64,000 bases of DNA from Cynocephalus volans (Eukaryota; Chordata; Mammalia; Dermoptera; Cynocephalidae): NCBI RefSeq assembly GCF_027409185.1, contig NC_084466.1:69608501-69672500 (forward strand), given 5' to 3'. The notes beneath the pieces were generated by a model. It had not been told where the DNA came from, searched no databases, and saw only the letters and a list, made by a program, of their open reading frames with translations. Positions within the stretch are counted from its first letter, which is position 1. Every line of letters begins with the position of its first letter. A program made the position numbers and the translations under genes. Positions 1-12,771 of the stretch are shown here, in pieces.

Positions 1-79
1 TCAAATTCACTCACTGTGGTTACTTTTCTTAAAATATTTGTTGAAATAAATGTCATTGGAACACCATTATACAGATATT

Positions 80-85
80 TTTATT
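80..85 (-). terminator. candidate CKAP2 polyadenylation signal
   Basis: AATAAA on the minus strand, about 570 bases past the CKAP2 stop. The 3' UTR would cover about 60-650. Choosing among AATAAA hexamers cannot be done from sequence alone. Confidence 0.4.
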
Positions 86-650
86 GTATACATGTTAGGT
101 ATGCAGTTAAAAAAGAATTAAAACCCTACTCTTTAGAATGTAAGACAATAAATAGAACAAAAATATTATACAAATGAAATAAACATAAATAAGACTAAGT
201 GATCTGCAACCTTACTCATATTACATAGTTTTTAAAAAATTGTTACTATTCTGTTTAAAGGCAGGGAAGTATATCAGAAAATTTTAAAACATGTCAATGC
301 AAAAATACAAATTTTAACTAGAACACCTTATTTTCTTATAATGCATCATTATGCACTTATATTTAGTAAAGTGAACAAGCTAACATGACGAAACCTGTTT
401 ATATTCAAGGAACAAAGTAAATTAGCTGACAAAACTTACCTATCCTAAAGAAAAACAGTCTGTTGAGATTGACTTGGTAGGATCAGCTTTCTGATGCATA
501 GAAGGGCAACTCCCACTGTTAACATGAACGTTAATAAAGTAGCTCCATGAATGCTTAGGTACTTGGCCAACTCCCAACCTTAGGGAAATACAAAGCCACA
601 GAAAACAAAACACCCCAGGACTAACAAAAACCCCATTCCTTATCAGAGCT

Positions 651-906
651 TTATTTCTCTTCTGTTGTTTCAGTCTCAGAGTACATCCTGCACAGTGCTG
701 TATTAGGGCGGCATACAAAAGCATCCATTTCACCCCCCAACTCTGTTAACTGTTCCAGTGAAGACACACAAGGATAATGGTCTTTTAACATATCTGGCAG
801 TTGAGAAGTCTTCTCTTGAAGACGTTGAGAACGTCTCACTGGTGTTAGAAACTTCAGCTCTTTAAACGCAGCATTTCTTTCGTCAAATTGCATCTTCTTT
901 TTCAAA
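651..906 (-). CDS. CKAP2: CKAP2 exon 9 (C-terminus and stop)
   Basis: Residues 602-686, including LKKKMQFDERN, FLTPVRRSQRL and SSLEQLTELGGEMDAFVCRP, ending TTEEK and TAA. The stop codon lies inside an AATAAA hexamer (minus strand of 650-655). Confidence 0.95.
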
Positions 907-3900
907 CTAAAAAAACACAAAATTATTCCCAGAGTTCAAAAACATGTTAATATTTTTACTTTGTACTTTTGTGCTGTTTGTCATACTATAATTTGTACAT
1001 CACAACCATATGATTGCTTGTTTTATAGAAAGGGAGATACCGCAAGCTCCTTGAAGTACTAACTTATTCTCTTCTCATTTGTTGTTACAACTTGTGTGTA
1101 CACAGTAGATACTTAAGTATCTGTAGAATCAGCTAATTCCTCAATGCTAAAACCTACTATAACAATACAACGTATTAATATTGCAGAGATTAAAGTAAAA
1201 TGATATGTTTTGTTTCAAAATGGCAATACGTAGGGATAAGCAAAGTAAACCACATTATTTAAAAGGTGAAATGTCCCAATGATATTCCATTTGTTTGAAA
1301 TCTTTTCTATACTAACAAGTGGTGGTTCTAATCTGAAGCTATCTTAAAGATTTTTAAATGCTGTATTTATTATCTCAAAGCATGAAAACAAAACACAGCA
1401 CATTACACTTTAAGTTTACCTTTGCAAGTATGGTGTAGTAGATACATTAAATTTAATCAGGCAACCGGCTCTAGTTTCTGTATTGGGGGTTTTAGCATCA
1501 CTGGTTGTATCTTTCGTTTTGTTGTCTTGCTCTTTTTCACAATCTTGAAATACAACATTTCTATGATATTTTTTCTCCATTTCTGGTTTTCCTGTCTCTA
1601 GACTAACACCTGTATCTTCATTGTTGTCTTCTTGGATTTTTTCCTTGGTTGCACAAGCCTCCTTGATATTTTCTCCTACAGAAAATACATTTACAGATTA
1701 AGCTTTTGGCCAAATTTTAAGAACAAAATCAGAAGATATTAAAGTTATTCCTAGTGGACCAAATTTTCAAAATAAAAGAACCAAACTACCATTTCCTAAC
1801 CATTACTTTTCCTAAGCAAATACTGCTGTCAACTATTTAACAAATATTTACTATCTCTTATGTGTCACAGATTACAGATACAAAGAATGAAATCATTCCT
1901 GTCCTTCAAAAAGTTTACATTCCATGGAAGACACACTTGAAAATAATTATATAATGAGATAAATGCTATAAATGAAGTAAGAACAAAGGGTTATTGAAAC
2001 CCATAAAAAGAAACAACTAACTTTGCATGTGGTACAGGGAGATGGCTAGGGAAAGCTTTACAAGTGACATTTAGGCTGGGTTATGAAAAATGAGTACTTG
2101 ACATGACCAAGGAAAGCAATCTTGGTATAAAGCATAAAAGAAAATGGTCTATTAAGATACTATTAGGGCCGGACCCATGGCTCACTCGGGAGAGTGCAGT
2201 GCTGACAGCGCTGAGGCTGCGGGTTCGGATCCTTTATAGGGATGGCCGGTGTGCTCACTGGCTGAGCATGGTGCAGACGACACCAAGCCAAAGATTGCAA
2301 TCCCCTTACCGTTTAAAAAAAAAAAAAAGATACTATTAAAGAGCCAGTGTATTTAGAATATGGAGTAAGGAACAAGGTGGGAGTGTGGGGAAGAAGTGAT
2401 GAGCTCAGATAGATAGGCAGGGATTGGACTGTAATAAACTTTGTATGCCAAGAGTCTGGTAAAAATATCCTTGAAGAGACAGATACAATTAGTTTTGGTC
2501 ACGGTAAAGGATTGTCAGGAACAGGAGGGAATGAAAAGTCACAATCTGTGATGGTAAGAAAACAAAATTGCTGTAATAGCTCAAGCAAGTTAATAAGTGG
2601 TCAGACTAGGAAGGAAGGGTCCAACTTGAGAAATATTTCTGAGTCAGAACTTAATGAACAAATTAACGCATCTTTGTCTGAAGGAGTGTGCATGTGTATT
2701 AGGGGCACCCCTTCTAGAATTTCTTACTTAGGAGTCATTAATGCTAGAGAAGGGATGATGAGTATGGGGAAGCAGTGACGTAAGACAGAATTCAAAATAA
2801 AACATGTTAGATTTGAAATATTTTTGAGACATTCTGGTAAATCCATTGAGTAGAAAAGACCTCTGGATTTGATTATTGGGAAAATTATTAGAGATTTTTA
2901 CTAAGAGATGTTTTAATTGCATGAAAAGTGACTGTGGTTTTTTTAGTGAGTAGAAATTGAAGTGGTGAGAGAGGGAATATGGACTCATTAATTCAACAGA
3001 TACTTAAATGCCTAATATGTCAGGCATTGCATTAGTGTTGGGAATACAATGGTCAGGAAGATCAGACACTGTTCTTGTCCATGAGTTTATAGTTTAAAAG
3101 ACAAGACAAACAATTAAATAAGCAATCATGGGCATCAAATATTGCACAGGGAAAAGAAAGGGTGCACGAAATGGGTGCATCTAGCCTAGGCTGGGAACAT
3201 GGGGAAGGTATATCAGGGTAGGTATCAGGGAAGGATACTCCAACGAAGTGACGTACGAACTGAGGTCCAAAAGATAAGTAGCAATTAGGTTCAGAAAAAG
3301 TAGATTGCCTTGAAGAGACCTGGAGAAAAAAGATAGTATAACACCTTCTAGGAAATTAAAAAAAGAAAAGAAAGAAATTCACAGATGTGGGGGATAGGGA
3401 GAGTGACAAGAGGAGAGTCTGTAGTCAGGACTTGAAGCAGTGCTAAGAATGGATTGGAATGCAGCAAGAAGAGAGGAAGGAAACTAAGTTGGGAGACTTG
3501 TAGTCCATGTAAGAGCTGTAGGTGATCATGACTATAGTAATGAAATTAAGGATGGAGAGAAGTGGGTGGATTTTAAGAGATACTTAGGAAGTTAAACTGA
3601 ATTTGATTGGCTGGGGAAAAGGGGTTGGGAGGTGGGAAAGGGAGTCAAAAATCACCCCAAGGTTCTGGTTTGGACAACTGACCAGCACCATTCACTGAGA
3701 CAGGGAACCAAAATAAGGATCAGGTTTATGGAAAATTGACGTGTTCAGGTTTGGATATGTGAGTTTGAGGTACTCTAGGGACACCTAAGCAGTGACTGTA
3801 TTATTTGTCTTGTGCTTCCCGCTTACATTTTGTTGCTGTTTATAAATAAAACTGATTTAAATTTAGAACATTAAGAAAGCCAAGTGTTTATGAATAGCTC

Positions 3901-6900
3901 TTTTTTCCCCCATCTAAAGACTAATAAATATTCTACTTGCTAGAAAACACTAACTAGTATTATTGTATTAAGGAAAAATAAGAGAGAGTAACTGAACCAG
4001 ATTTAAATATAGTAGTCCCTCAGTATCCACAGGGGATTGGTTCCAGGACCCCACACACAAATACCAAAATCCAAGGATGCTCAAGTCCCTTAAATAAAAT
4101 GGCATAATATTTGCATATAACCTATGCACATCCTTCCACATACTTAATATGACCTCTAGTTTACTTATAATTCCTAATACACTGTAACTGCTACGTAAAT
4201 AATTGTTAAACTGTATTTTTTAAAAATCTGTATTATTTATTTATCTTTCCTTCAAATTTATCTACCCGAGGTTGGTTGAATACAAGGATGTGGTACCCAT
4301 GGATATGAAGAGCTGACTATAATGGTTTTATCTTTCCACATATGTCTAGAACCCATGGGAATTATGAGAAGGAAAGCTCTTTTTATAAAATTATTTCCAA
4401 TTTGTTGCCTGTAGTGAAAAAGAGACAGTTGGGTTATTCTTAAACTTTTCTCCTCCTTTTGTTCATGGTACAGTAGTCCTTCCTGGGTTTCTCTCTCCCT
4501 AACCATTCCTCCTCAGGTTCTTTCATTAAATTTTACTAATAAGATCAGATCACATACATCTTCCATATTCCCCAGGGCCATATTAATAGTCACCACAAAT
4601 TGAAGTTTTCCCCGCTGAACTGAGCACATCGCCAATAGAAGCATGACCTTGAACAAAGCATTATGTTAATATGCCATTATATTTTTTGTATTACATGCAA
4701 CCAAAAACTTATATAAGAACACTTAATTCAGAATTTCTGTATGACCTTTGATTTTATTTAAAGTTTATTAGCATTTGACCTAGATCTTTAAATTTTAAAT
4801 TCATTTTGTATACTAAGTACTGTATAACTGACCTGGAAAGTAATTTGGCAGCATATATTAGGAGCCTTAAAAAGTTCAAACTATTTGGCTCTTGTTACCT
4901 ATATCTGAATCTAGAAAACGTTTCTCATCTCCATCTACTACCCCCAGCAAAGAGAATTCTTCAATGAACTTTTCTAGAGCATAGACTAAATCACAGAACT
5001 TAATAGGTGAAAGGTCTTTAGAGATCCCTAGTCAAATTGCTTCATTTTTAAGACAGGAAATTAAGTCCTAAAGAGGTAAAGTAACTTTCTGCTATGGACT
5101 AAATTATATCCCCCAAAGTTTAATGTATTAGAAGCTTAATCCCCACTGTTACAGTGTTAAGAAGGTGGGAGATCCCATTATGGTAATTGAAAGGTAGGGC
5201 CTTATGTGTGATTAGATTAAGTGATTACCCTAGTGAATGGATTAATCCTTTGATGGTTTAACAGTGATCATGCGCATGGTTCTGATGGCTTTAAAAGGAG
5301 AGCCAATGAAGAGGTTAGTCTCTCTCTAGCTCCACCAGCCCCCATGTGAGACTGAGTCACTGTGTAGAGTCACCACTACCAAGGCCCTCACCAGATGTAT
5401 TCCCTGAACTTTGGACTTCCCAGCCTCTGAAACGATAAGAAATAAATTCTATTTCTTTATAAATTACCACGTTTCAGGTATTGTGTTATATGCAACAGAA
5501 ATGAATGAATACACTTTCATAAATACTCAGTGACAAATTTGGGTTTTGACCCAGATCTCCAAATTAAAAATTCTTTATACCACATAATGCCACTTTATCT
5601 CAGAGATAGGTCAACAGAAGTATGAGGAAAGAAACAACCTACATATTTTAAAAGTTGAAAAAGATAAAACAAAAAACTAATTCAGCGAAGAAATTTAATA
5701 AAAATCACAATTCACTGAAGGAAACAAAACAAGCTAAAACTTACCAAAATTAACTTTTTCTTGACTCTTCGATGTTAGCATATCTACAATTGTGTGTCGC
5801 ATCTCTTCAATAGGCTTAATATTTTTCATGAGGAAAGCAGACCCACATAAGTTTTATTTCTCAGACATTAACTAGGTTGTCCAAGTTGAAAATATTAAAA
5901 CTAGTGATTAAAATTGCATATTTTAAAATAAACCATGCTTCTCAGAACACATTACTAATTAACACTATTAATATCTATTAAAGAGCTGATTATATTAAGT
6001 TTAACTACTACTATTCTCCTTCATTTAAGTCCATGGTTATATTTTTGTTTCAGATGGTATTAAATGCATCTCTGAACAGCTTAAGGTTGATCAGCCCAAC
6101 ATATTTCTTTCATTCAAAAATTTACTAAGTGTCCATTATTTGTCAGGTAATATAAGCACTTACTATGTTCCTTGGAGCACCATTCCTGCTAATACAAAAT
6201 ATTCAAGATATTACATAAAAAAGAAGCTCTGGCTCATAGTCTTAGTTCCAGAACTTAGTCCCAAATTACTCTCCCATCCTGCTTTCAATTTTCATTCTTA
6301 TTTTCCAGTTTGTGCTCTGGTGTCACATCCTTCTGTTTACATTACTACTTTCTATGTGAGCCTTGGCTCCAGTTTTGCATCCTAGCTACACTGCCATTAA
6401 CTGCCTTAAGTGATACCCTTTCTGGTTCAATGTAGTTCAATGAAGGGTTCACTCCCTATCCCATTAGATTCTGTCAAATATGATTACCTTTCAAGAAGGT
6501 GTTTTACACACAATAGCCACTGAGAGACTACCTGCTGAATATTCTGAAAGATGGCAATAAGTAAATATGTTTTAGGAAGATTTACCCACAAAAACAAAAA
6601 AACCCAAAACAAAAAACACCCGAAAAATGATTTATTCTATTCCTATGGCTTTGTGAATCAACAGACTAGAGAAGGTGAGAGATATAGTATCAAATCATTA
6701 ATATTAGAGAAACTAGTTTATTGTCATTTCTATATGTAGGCAGGACCAATTTATACAATGTATGAGTACATTCAGGTATACTCTTAAAGTGAAAGTTCTC
6801 TCACAAAGCTATCAGAGCATGATAACATTTTAGGTTAATTTAATTCCATTTGCTTTATATTAAGAAAATTATAGTATTAAAAATTCAGTTTCCCAGCAAA

Positions 6901-9900
6901 TTTCCCAACTAGAAAATGCACACAATGATATGTTGTACTAAAATATTCCTCACAGAAAGCTTAATTAAATTTATATTTTAGGTTATCCATTTTCTGAAGT
7001 CTGATTATCCCTAGTTTATGAGCAATAGTTTTATAAGGCTGAGAAACAGCTCTTATAACATAATCCTTGTGGCATTTAAACATTCATTACTATTACATAT
7101 ATAACATGATTTCATCAAGTTACTTTGTGATGTGTTCCAAAATAATTCTGAACAGTCTTTACTATAATAATAAAGATCAGTAAATTTTAATCTTACCTGA
7201 GCCCCTGCCAGAATGGCCTTCTCATAGATTGCAATAATATTTTCAATAGGACTTGTGACTGGCTCGATACGTGCAAGACATATCCAATACTTAATAAGTT
7301 TTGTGGCATCTGGAATATTTTTAATCAGGTCATTCAGTGTGACCAGTATTTCTTCTTTTGGGCATCCCTAAAACAGCAAGAAATAAAAGGTGTGGTATTA
7401 CTTAGCCTACAAACCATGAACAATTAATAATTAAGCTTACTATAATTAAGATCAGTGATAAAGAGAAAGTTGACTGAAAGTTATTCATACAGACATTCAC
7501 TATTATCATCTTCCTTACTCTAAACTAATTTTGAATGGCTAAGGAGCAGCATGTCAGCCACGAGAACAAGGCAGCAAAAAATAAAATATCTGTTAACATA
7601 TTTACTAACAAACAATGACTAACACTTGGCTCTGAAGTTTGTCCTCTTATATATTACAGGATTCCATTTGTTAATACTTTTTGGAATTTTTGCTCATCTA
7701 CCTAATGTTTATGAGTGAGAACAGCCCGCTGGGTTTTTCTCCCCTTAATTGTCTTTGTCAGGTTGTAATACCAAGGTTAAAATGAATATATGTAATGGTT
7801 TATGTAACTGTAATACGCAGTTAAATAGCAGGGCAGAAAAACTCCATAGTATCAAAACCTCAACTGAGCAGAAATAAAAACAGAATCACAGTTTTCATGA
7901 CTGTAAGAGTGGAGTACGGTTTGAAATCATACCTATATCAAGTTTTACTATAGATCTTTACTACATACAGGTGAGTGACCAAAGCAAGATTAAAGAGCAA
8001 TCAGGAAATAAAAGAAACATTCTGGAGTGATTATTACACTCTATAGGATTTTAGTCCTAATAGTGAAATCCTACTATAAATTCAAGACCATAATGATGTT
8101 GGTTTAGATTAACGGGATTCTGTTTGAGATTCAGTTAACTTGTATTTAATCTGGGATAATAATGACTCACAATAATGCTATTATTAATAATTTCTGTTGC
8201 TAGTCTTTGGTAAAATATGTAATGAGTGGAAAAAATGATTTGTAAATGTTGAGAAAATTCAAGAAACAGAAATATTAGATATGAAAAGTAAATATCCACC
8301 CCAGCCTATTCTATATTAACATCTTAAAGGAATACAGTATTTATAACTCAGGTTAAAAAAAACCCAACAACCTAATTATCTTTGATATATTAATAAGAAC
8401 CCAATAAAAAAAGCAGTCAATTAAAGGCTAACAATCTCAATTAATGCATTAACAAATGAAGCAATATATCTCACAATTAATGTTAAAACCAAACAATATC
8501 ACTGACATCACCTTGTTAAAAAAGACTGACAATATAATTTAATAAGATAATGTTTATGAAGGTAATTTGTAAACTATATAATGCTATACAAATATAAGAT
8601 AAATACTCTACCTCATTAATCAGGTTCAGGCATTCAGAAAATGTGTTGTTTACTTTTTCAGTAAATAATCTTTGTTCATCTTCTTCTGCCATGGTAGTCC
8701 AGAAGGACCCAACTGGTTTTTCATTTTGTCCTTCAGGCACAGGCTTGATAACTATTGAGTTAGGAGGGCTTTTCAACACTCTTCCTCTATCAACTTTCCA
8801 CTCACTCAGGCGAGCTCTGTAGTTAGAAGCAGTATATAAACATCATTTTGATATTTTTGATAGAACTCTGTTAGAGGAAAAGTTAAAATGTATTTCAGGT
8901 CTTTAAGTAGCTCTACACTATTGGCATATACATAGTTCACAAGTTTGAAGAAAAAGAAATGTTGAACATATCAATGTCAATTATATGCTCAAAGACCCCA
9001 AGAATGCATTTTTAAATGGAGAAGTTATAAAATATTTCCCAATTATTATTAAGCATTTAAATTAGAGGTTACAAAAAAAGTAACCTAACAAAACACACTT
9101 AAGCACAATAACTTTTAGGTCATATTGTTGCACAATACAAATTTGCTCACATATGACAGAAGAGAACCCATGAAGGAAAATTCTAATACATTTGAGGAAA
9201 TTACAAGCCAAATCCGCAAATGGTACTCTACTGAAAACTTAAGGTAATAAAATAAAGAAAATTACATCTACTTACTTCCTGTCTTCTGAGGTTTCTTTGG
9301 GCTGAGCTGAGCTACTTCCAACGGTTGCTTTTGCAATAGTATGTCTCCTCTGGCCAATGGTTTTTGACTTTTCTATCAAACTGGTATTAGAAGATGAAGG
9401 TGGCCTGGCTACAATTTCAGACGCCATGCTTCTTGGTAGTGCCTTATTTCTTTTTATGTCCTGAGAAGAACTGGTTTTGACACTAGACAAAACTGTCTTT
9501 GATTGTAATAATTCTTTTTCACCAGGCCCTTTGCAGATTGTAATGTTGGCAGTGGTTCTACTCATGCTTTGTTTCACAGTGTCCTTGGTATTATCACGGT
9601 GACTTCTAATAGGAGGTCGCATAAGTTGTGTGTTCTGAGATGTAGTGCTCACGAGTTTTGTGACAGCAGTCACACTGGAGGTTCTACCACTTTTTACCGT
9701 TACACTGCTGGTGTTTATAGGTTGAGGCTTTGTGGCTTTAGAGATGGTAGTAGGAAGTTTCTTTGTTGCTGCAGAACTCTCACCTTCAATGTGTAGAGGT
9801 TTTCGAAATGAATTTATCTTAGACTGAACAATTTGGCCACGATAACACCCAAGCACAGGTTTCTTGGTCATGTTAGCATCTTGCTTTGGCTTTTCTGTAG

Positions 9901-12771
9901 TCATTTGTTTCTTTTTACTATTGCTTTTAAGGTGGAATGCCTGGCTTAATGTCATATGTTGACCTTGGAGATCATTTTTAATTGGTAACAACTGCAGAGT
10001 TTGATTATTATCCTCCAAATTATTTGTGTCAATTACTATAGTTGAATTGGTTATTTCATTAGAAGGTTTTAAAGAAATACAATTTTTTCCCACCGTTGTA
10101 TTATTTTTGCTCCCCGTAGGTCTATGGACATTTTCTTTATCAGCCTAAAAGAGTTATTTAAGACAAATCAATATGTCAGAACTCATTTCTTTCAGAAAGA
10201 GTTTAGGAAAGGGAAAAAAGGGACAATTTATGAGTGCTATGTCCATATCTTACCATTTTTGTTTTAAGTTTCAGAACTTTTGTCCCTTTTTGGACCTGGT
10301 CCTCAGATGTCACCACTCTCTGGCCACCACTGCTCAAAAAAAAGAATAATCAATCAGTAAATCAACAAATGCTGAACCAAGGAGGTACACTCTTCAATTA
10401 ACTGACTTCATAATTTTAAAATTTAAATTGAAGCAAAAAGTGAGTTGAGATTTATTTGTCCTCAGAAAAACTTTTAATAGTGTTTAATAGTGTAAACAAA
10501 TGGCTGAGGAATTTAAAGATATTTTCTTAAAAATCTTAACACTCTCTCCCCAATGAACTTGTAAACACTTGATAACCATATTCCAAATTATTCTTCTCTA
10601 GTCATTCAAACAAGCTCTCAAAAAACCTTTATTAAGCAACAAATTCTTGGGTTAGTTTTAAGTACTTAGTAACAAACTTCCTACATTGCAAAACAACCCT
10701 CTCAAAAGAAATCCAAAATTTACCACGTATACATTGGCAGCTTAATTTATATTAGGATATGTTAAGAATATGGACCTCAGTTTCTAGGCGGTATTGCATT
10801 TAGACTATTTATCCAAAGCAAATACAAACTATATGCCAAGCATAACACAATGAATTCACTATCTCATTTAATCCCCAAGAAAAATGTATTACTATCCCAT
10901 TTTAATGTAGGTAAACAGACTCAAAGAGGTCAAGTAACTTGTCCAAGGTTAAATAGCTGATGTAGCAGATGTACAGATTCCAGCCCAGGTCCCCATCATT
11001 GTAAGATGCAAAGAGCTTGGAAGGATATTATTAGTGGGTTTTTGTTTTTGCCACAACCATATACTATTAAAAATTTTTAACAAGCACAAAGATATTTCTG
11101 TGGAGGGTTGAGACTAAAACAAGTAATCTCCAAGCATTTGGGAGGGCCACCCCCCTCCCAGAAGAACACTGATCCTTGCTAAATTATAGACTCAGTAAAA
11201 AGTCTTACTAAATATACCCCATACTCTGAGTAAAAGCCTTCCTAAATTATGATGATCTAATGCTGCACCAATAATGTAGCCACTAGCCACACATGGCTAC
11301 TTTCTTTCTTTCTTTTTTTTTTGCAGCTGGCAGGTAAAGGGATCAGAAACCATGAACTTGGTGTTGTAAGGCTGCACTCTAACCAAGTGAACTATCAAGC
11401 CAGCTCATAGGTCATATTGTTTTGTTTGTTTTTCCTAAACACGAGGCCATTGAGCACTTGAAATGTGGGTAGTCCAAATTGAAATGTGCTAAAAGTGTAA
11501 AATATACACTAGATTTTGAAGACTTTGTACCAAAAAAGGATGTAAAAACTCAATACTTCAAAATATTACATGTTGAAATAATACTGGGAGTATAGTGGAT
11601 TAAGTAAAATGTTATTAAATTTCATCTTTTCAAAAAACTTTAAGTGGCTACTAGAAAATTTAAAACTACAGATGTGGCTCACATAACTTTTTTATTGAAC
11701 AGCTCTGACATAACTGTAGAACTGAAAAAAAATAAACTTGACCTCACCTAGATAATATCTGATTTTCCTGTCTGTGTGCAAAAGAAGTTCCTCTTCTCAA
11801 TAGATTTTCCTTGATTTTTTGTCTTCTTTGCTCTAAATAAGAAAAGAAAAGCGCTAGTCAATACTAGCTAACACATCAAATAAACATCAAATAAATATTG
11901 CTAACTAAATATTTTTATTTTGAACACTGTTCTACGTGAGATCACATCTCTACATAATAGAAAATTACCCAATTCAGTACTGCCCTTTAAAAATAATCCC
12001 ATTATTAAGAGACTGTTATCCTAAAAGGTCCCCACAACGATTCTGCAGAAGAATCACATTCTACACTGAAAAATCTGGAGAATATCATTTTCAACAGAGG
12101 GTTACTGAAAGCAAAGCTTTAAGAAACTAAACGGTGGAGAAGAGACACAGGTTCTAATTTACCAGAATCGGGCTGGGTGAGAATTTGTTTCCGCATGGGT
12201 AGAACAAGGGAATAACAATATTATTTCTGAAGACCCAGCCAACCCTAGGTTCCCACAAAGTCGAACGCGTTAAACTGGAAACATCTGATCAGGAAAGTCT
12301 ACACTCCCAGAAATTCTCTCCCGACCCTGGAGGCGGGAAGGCCCGGCGCAGGCGCAGTGGCCCGGGCGCCCGCGCAGCCACGCCCCCTCGGCCCCTAGCC
12401 CCGACACGTCCCCTGGCTAAACGGATTTCTCCATGGCAGGCTCATCTGGGCCGCCAGTTAGCGACCGCACACTAACACCACAGAGCGGACACTGCTCCTC
12501 TGGCCAGTTCCACAAGTGCCATAAATGCGCTGGGCGAGGTCGAGCGGCCCGTTCAGGGTTCTCCCACAACCAGTCAGGGTGAAGACGGAGAGAGGACTGT
12601 AGGCCCCGATCTGTGGGCCCCCGCCCCGCGCCCCCGGACCTAAAGAGCCGTCTGCCGGCGAGCGCCGCTCCCGCCTCCGCCCCCGCCCCGACAGCCGTCA
12701 CCTCTGAACGCGGACTGGGCCCTCTGACTCGGGGGCAGCTGCAGGTCCCGGGTCACGGCCGGAGTGCTCAT
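651..12771 (-). CDS. CKAP2: CKAP2, cytoskeleton-associated protein 2 (complete coding region, 9 exons)
   Basis: CKAP2 (TMAP) binds and stabilises microtubules and acts at mitotic spindle poles. Coding exons, in transcript order: 12771-12702, 11832-11748, 10332-10254, 10144-9276, 8816-8612, 7367-7197, 5814-5745, 1675-1420, 906-651. All introns are GT-AG, and the exons sum to 2061 nt, giving 686 codons plus TAA, close to the roughly 683 aa I recall for human. The start is the ATG at 12771, giving MSTPAVTRDLQLPPSQRAQS, which matches the known N-terminus. The protein is basic and Ser/Thr/Lys-rich in the middle (exon 4). The conserved C-terminal half includes EKPVGSFWTTMAEEDEQRLF and FKELKFLTPVRRSQRLQEKT. 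There is no signal peptide or membrane segment. I see no frameshift or premature stop, so the gene looks functional. Exon joins were made by eye from reading frame and family similarity. Confidence 0.97.
1420..1675 (-). CDS. CKAP2: CKAP2 exon 8
   Basis: Residues 517-602. It is acidic and Glu-rich, then reads KFNVSTTPYLQ. It is separated from exon 7 by a 4.1-kb intron full of old repeats. Confidence 0.93.
1830..2750 (-). repeat. ancient L2-like interspersed repeat, copy 1
   Basis: It opens with a degraded reverse L2 3' end (AACAAATATTTACTATCTCTTATG, partial) followed by diverged purine-rich sequence. It resembles the repeat at 2984-3800 and is interrupted by the SINE at 2166-2326. The family name is uncertain. 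Confidence 0.45.
2166..2326 (+). mobile_element. tRNA-Ile-like SINE with two units
   Basis: The first unit runs from GGCCGGACCCATGGCTCACT to the B-box-like GGGTTCGGATCC. The second starts at ATGGCCGGTGTGCTCACTGG, and an A tail follows. It is flanked by a 12-bp target-site duplication AAGATACTATTA (2154-2165 and 2327-2338). Confidence 0.88.
2984..3800 (-). repeat. ancient L2-like interspersed repeat, copy 2
   Basis: It starts ATTCAACAGATACTTAAATG and continues with a purine-rich body that parallels copy 1 upstream. It is heavily diverged with no open frame. Assignment is by resemblance to reverse L2 3' ends. Confidence 0.45.
4011..4320. mobile_element. MER2/Tigger-like nonautonomous DNA transposon
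   Basis: The ends AGTAGTCCCTCAGTATCCAC and GGATATGAAGAGCTGACTAT form degenerate terminal inverted repeats. The interior TTGGTTCCAGGACCCC and GGTTGGTTGAATACAAGGAT is characteristic of the family. It is flanked by TA on both sides, as expected for a Tc1/mariner insertion. Confidence 0.8.
5090..5513 (+). mobile_element. solo LTR of the ERVL-MaLR type
   Basis: A 424-bp element from TG to CA, flanked by an exact 5-bp duplication CTTTC (5085-5089 and 5514-5518). A typical MaLR body carries AATAAA near the 3' end (AAGAAATAAATTC). The host sequence on both sides looks like a split MIR. Confidence 0.75.
5745..5814 (-). CDS. CKAP2: CKAP2 exon 7
   Basis: Residues 494-517, PIEEMRHTIVDMLTSKSQEK onward. 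The acceptor is ATTAAG, with a poor pyrimidine tract, and the donor is GTAAGT. Confidence 0.92.
5815..7196 (-). other. CKAP2 intron 6
   Basis: AT-rich and 1.4 kb. A faint reverse L2-like stretch lies at about 6090-6190. I see no other recognisable element. Confidence 0.55.
7197..7367 (-). CDS. CKAP2: CKAP2 exon 6
   Basis: Residues 437-493, starting GCPKEEILVTLNDL and ending EKAILAGAQ, in the conserved helical C-terminal region. The exon is 171 nt, phase 0 at both ends. Confidence 0.94.
7368..8611 (-). other. CKAP2 intron 5
   Basis: AT-rich sequence, 1.24 kb. I recognise no repeat, RNA gene or exon in it. Confidence 0.5.
8612..8816 (-). CDS. CKAP2: CKAP2 exon 5
   Basis: Residues 368-436, ending LNLINE. 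The donor is GTAGAG, a weaker consensus. An open frame runs past the donor into the intron, but the family continues in exon 6. Confidence 0.94.
8817..9275 (-). other. CKAP2 intron 4
   Basis: 459 bp between GTAAGT and TACAG. Nothing else is recognisable. Confidence 0.7.
9276..10144 (-). CDS. CKAP2: CKAP2 exon 4 (large central exon)
   Basis: Residues 79-368 in 869 nt. It starts ADKEN, contains a KKPVLG.YRGQIVQSKINSF block typical of CKAP2, and ends at AGGAA|GTAAGT, two bases into a Lys codon. The middle is low-complexity Ser/Thr/Lys and presumably disordered. Confidence 0.95.
10254..10332 (-). CDS. CKAP2: CKAP2 exon 3
   Basis: Residues 52-78, including VVTSEDQVQKGTKVLKLKTK. The donor is GTAAGA. 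Only a 109-bp intron separates it from exon 4. Confidence 0.92.
10840..11000 (-). repeat. MIR SINE, reverse
   Basis: The run CTATCTCATTTAATCCCCAA through AGAGGTCAAGTAACTTGTCC and a CAGCCCAGGTCC end is the reverse complement of the MIR core and 3' region. It lies in CKAP2 intron 2. Confidence 0.75.
11265..11715. repeat. ancient MER-class DNA-transposon-like repeat, copy 1
   Basis: Core words are GAGCACTTGAAATGTGGGTA, TGTAAAATATACACTAGATT and GTGGCTACTAGAAAATTTAA, ending near AACAGCTCTGAC. The same family recurs at 52640-52965. A SINE interrupts this copy at about 11302-11407. I do not name the subfamily. Confidence 0.6.
11302..11407 (-). mobile_element. monomeric tRNA-Ile-like SINE
   Basis: Read on the minus strand it is GAGCTGGCTTGATAGTTCAC, TTGGTTAGAGTGCAGCCTTA, then a B-box-like stretch and an A tail. 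It is diverged and therefore older than the dimeric copies. Confidence 0.7.
11748..11832 (-). CDS. CKAP2: CKAP2 exon 2
   Basis: Residues 24-52, reading EQRRQKIKENLLRRGTSFAH. The acceptor is TTTAG and the donor GTGAGG. Confidence 0.93.

Larger units (their letters stand above)
1676..5744 (-). other. CKAP2 intron 7, repeat-rich
   Basis: This 4.1-kb intron contains two copies of an old repeat (about 1830-2750 and 2984-3800), a young dimeric SINE, a Tigger/MER2-like element and a MaLR LTR. No coding exon is visible inside it. Confidence 0.8.

Noticed and set aside
9569-9796. 75-aa open frame antisense to CKAP2 exon 4
   Set aside because: It is the shadow of a long conserved coding exon, with no recognisable protein features.
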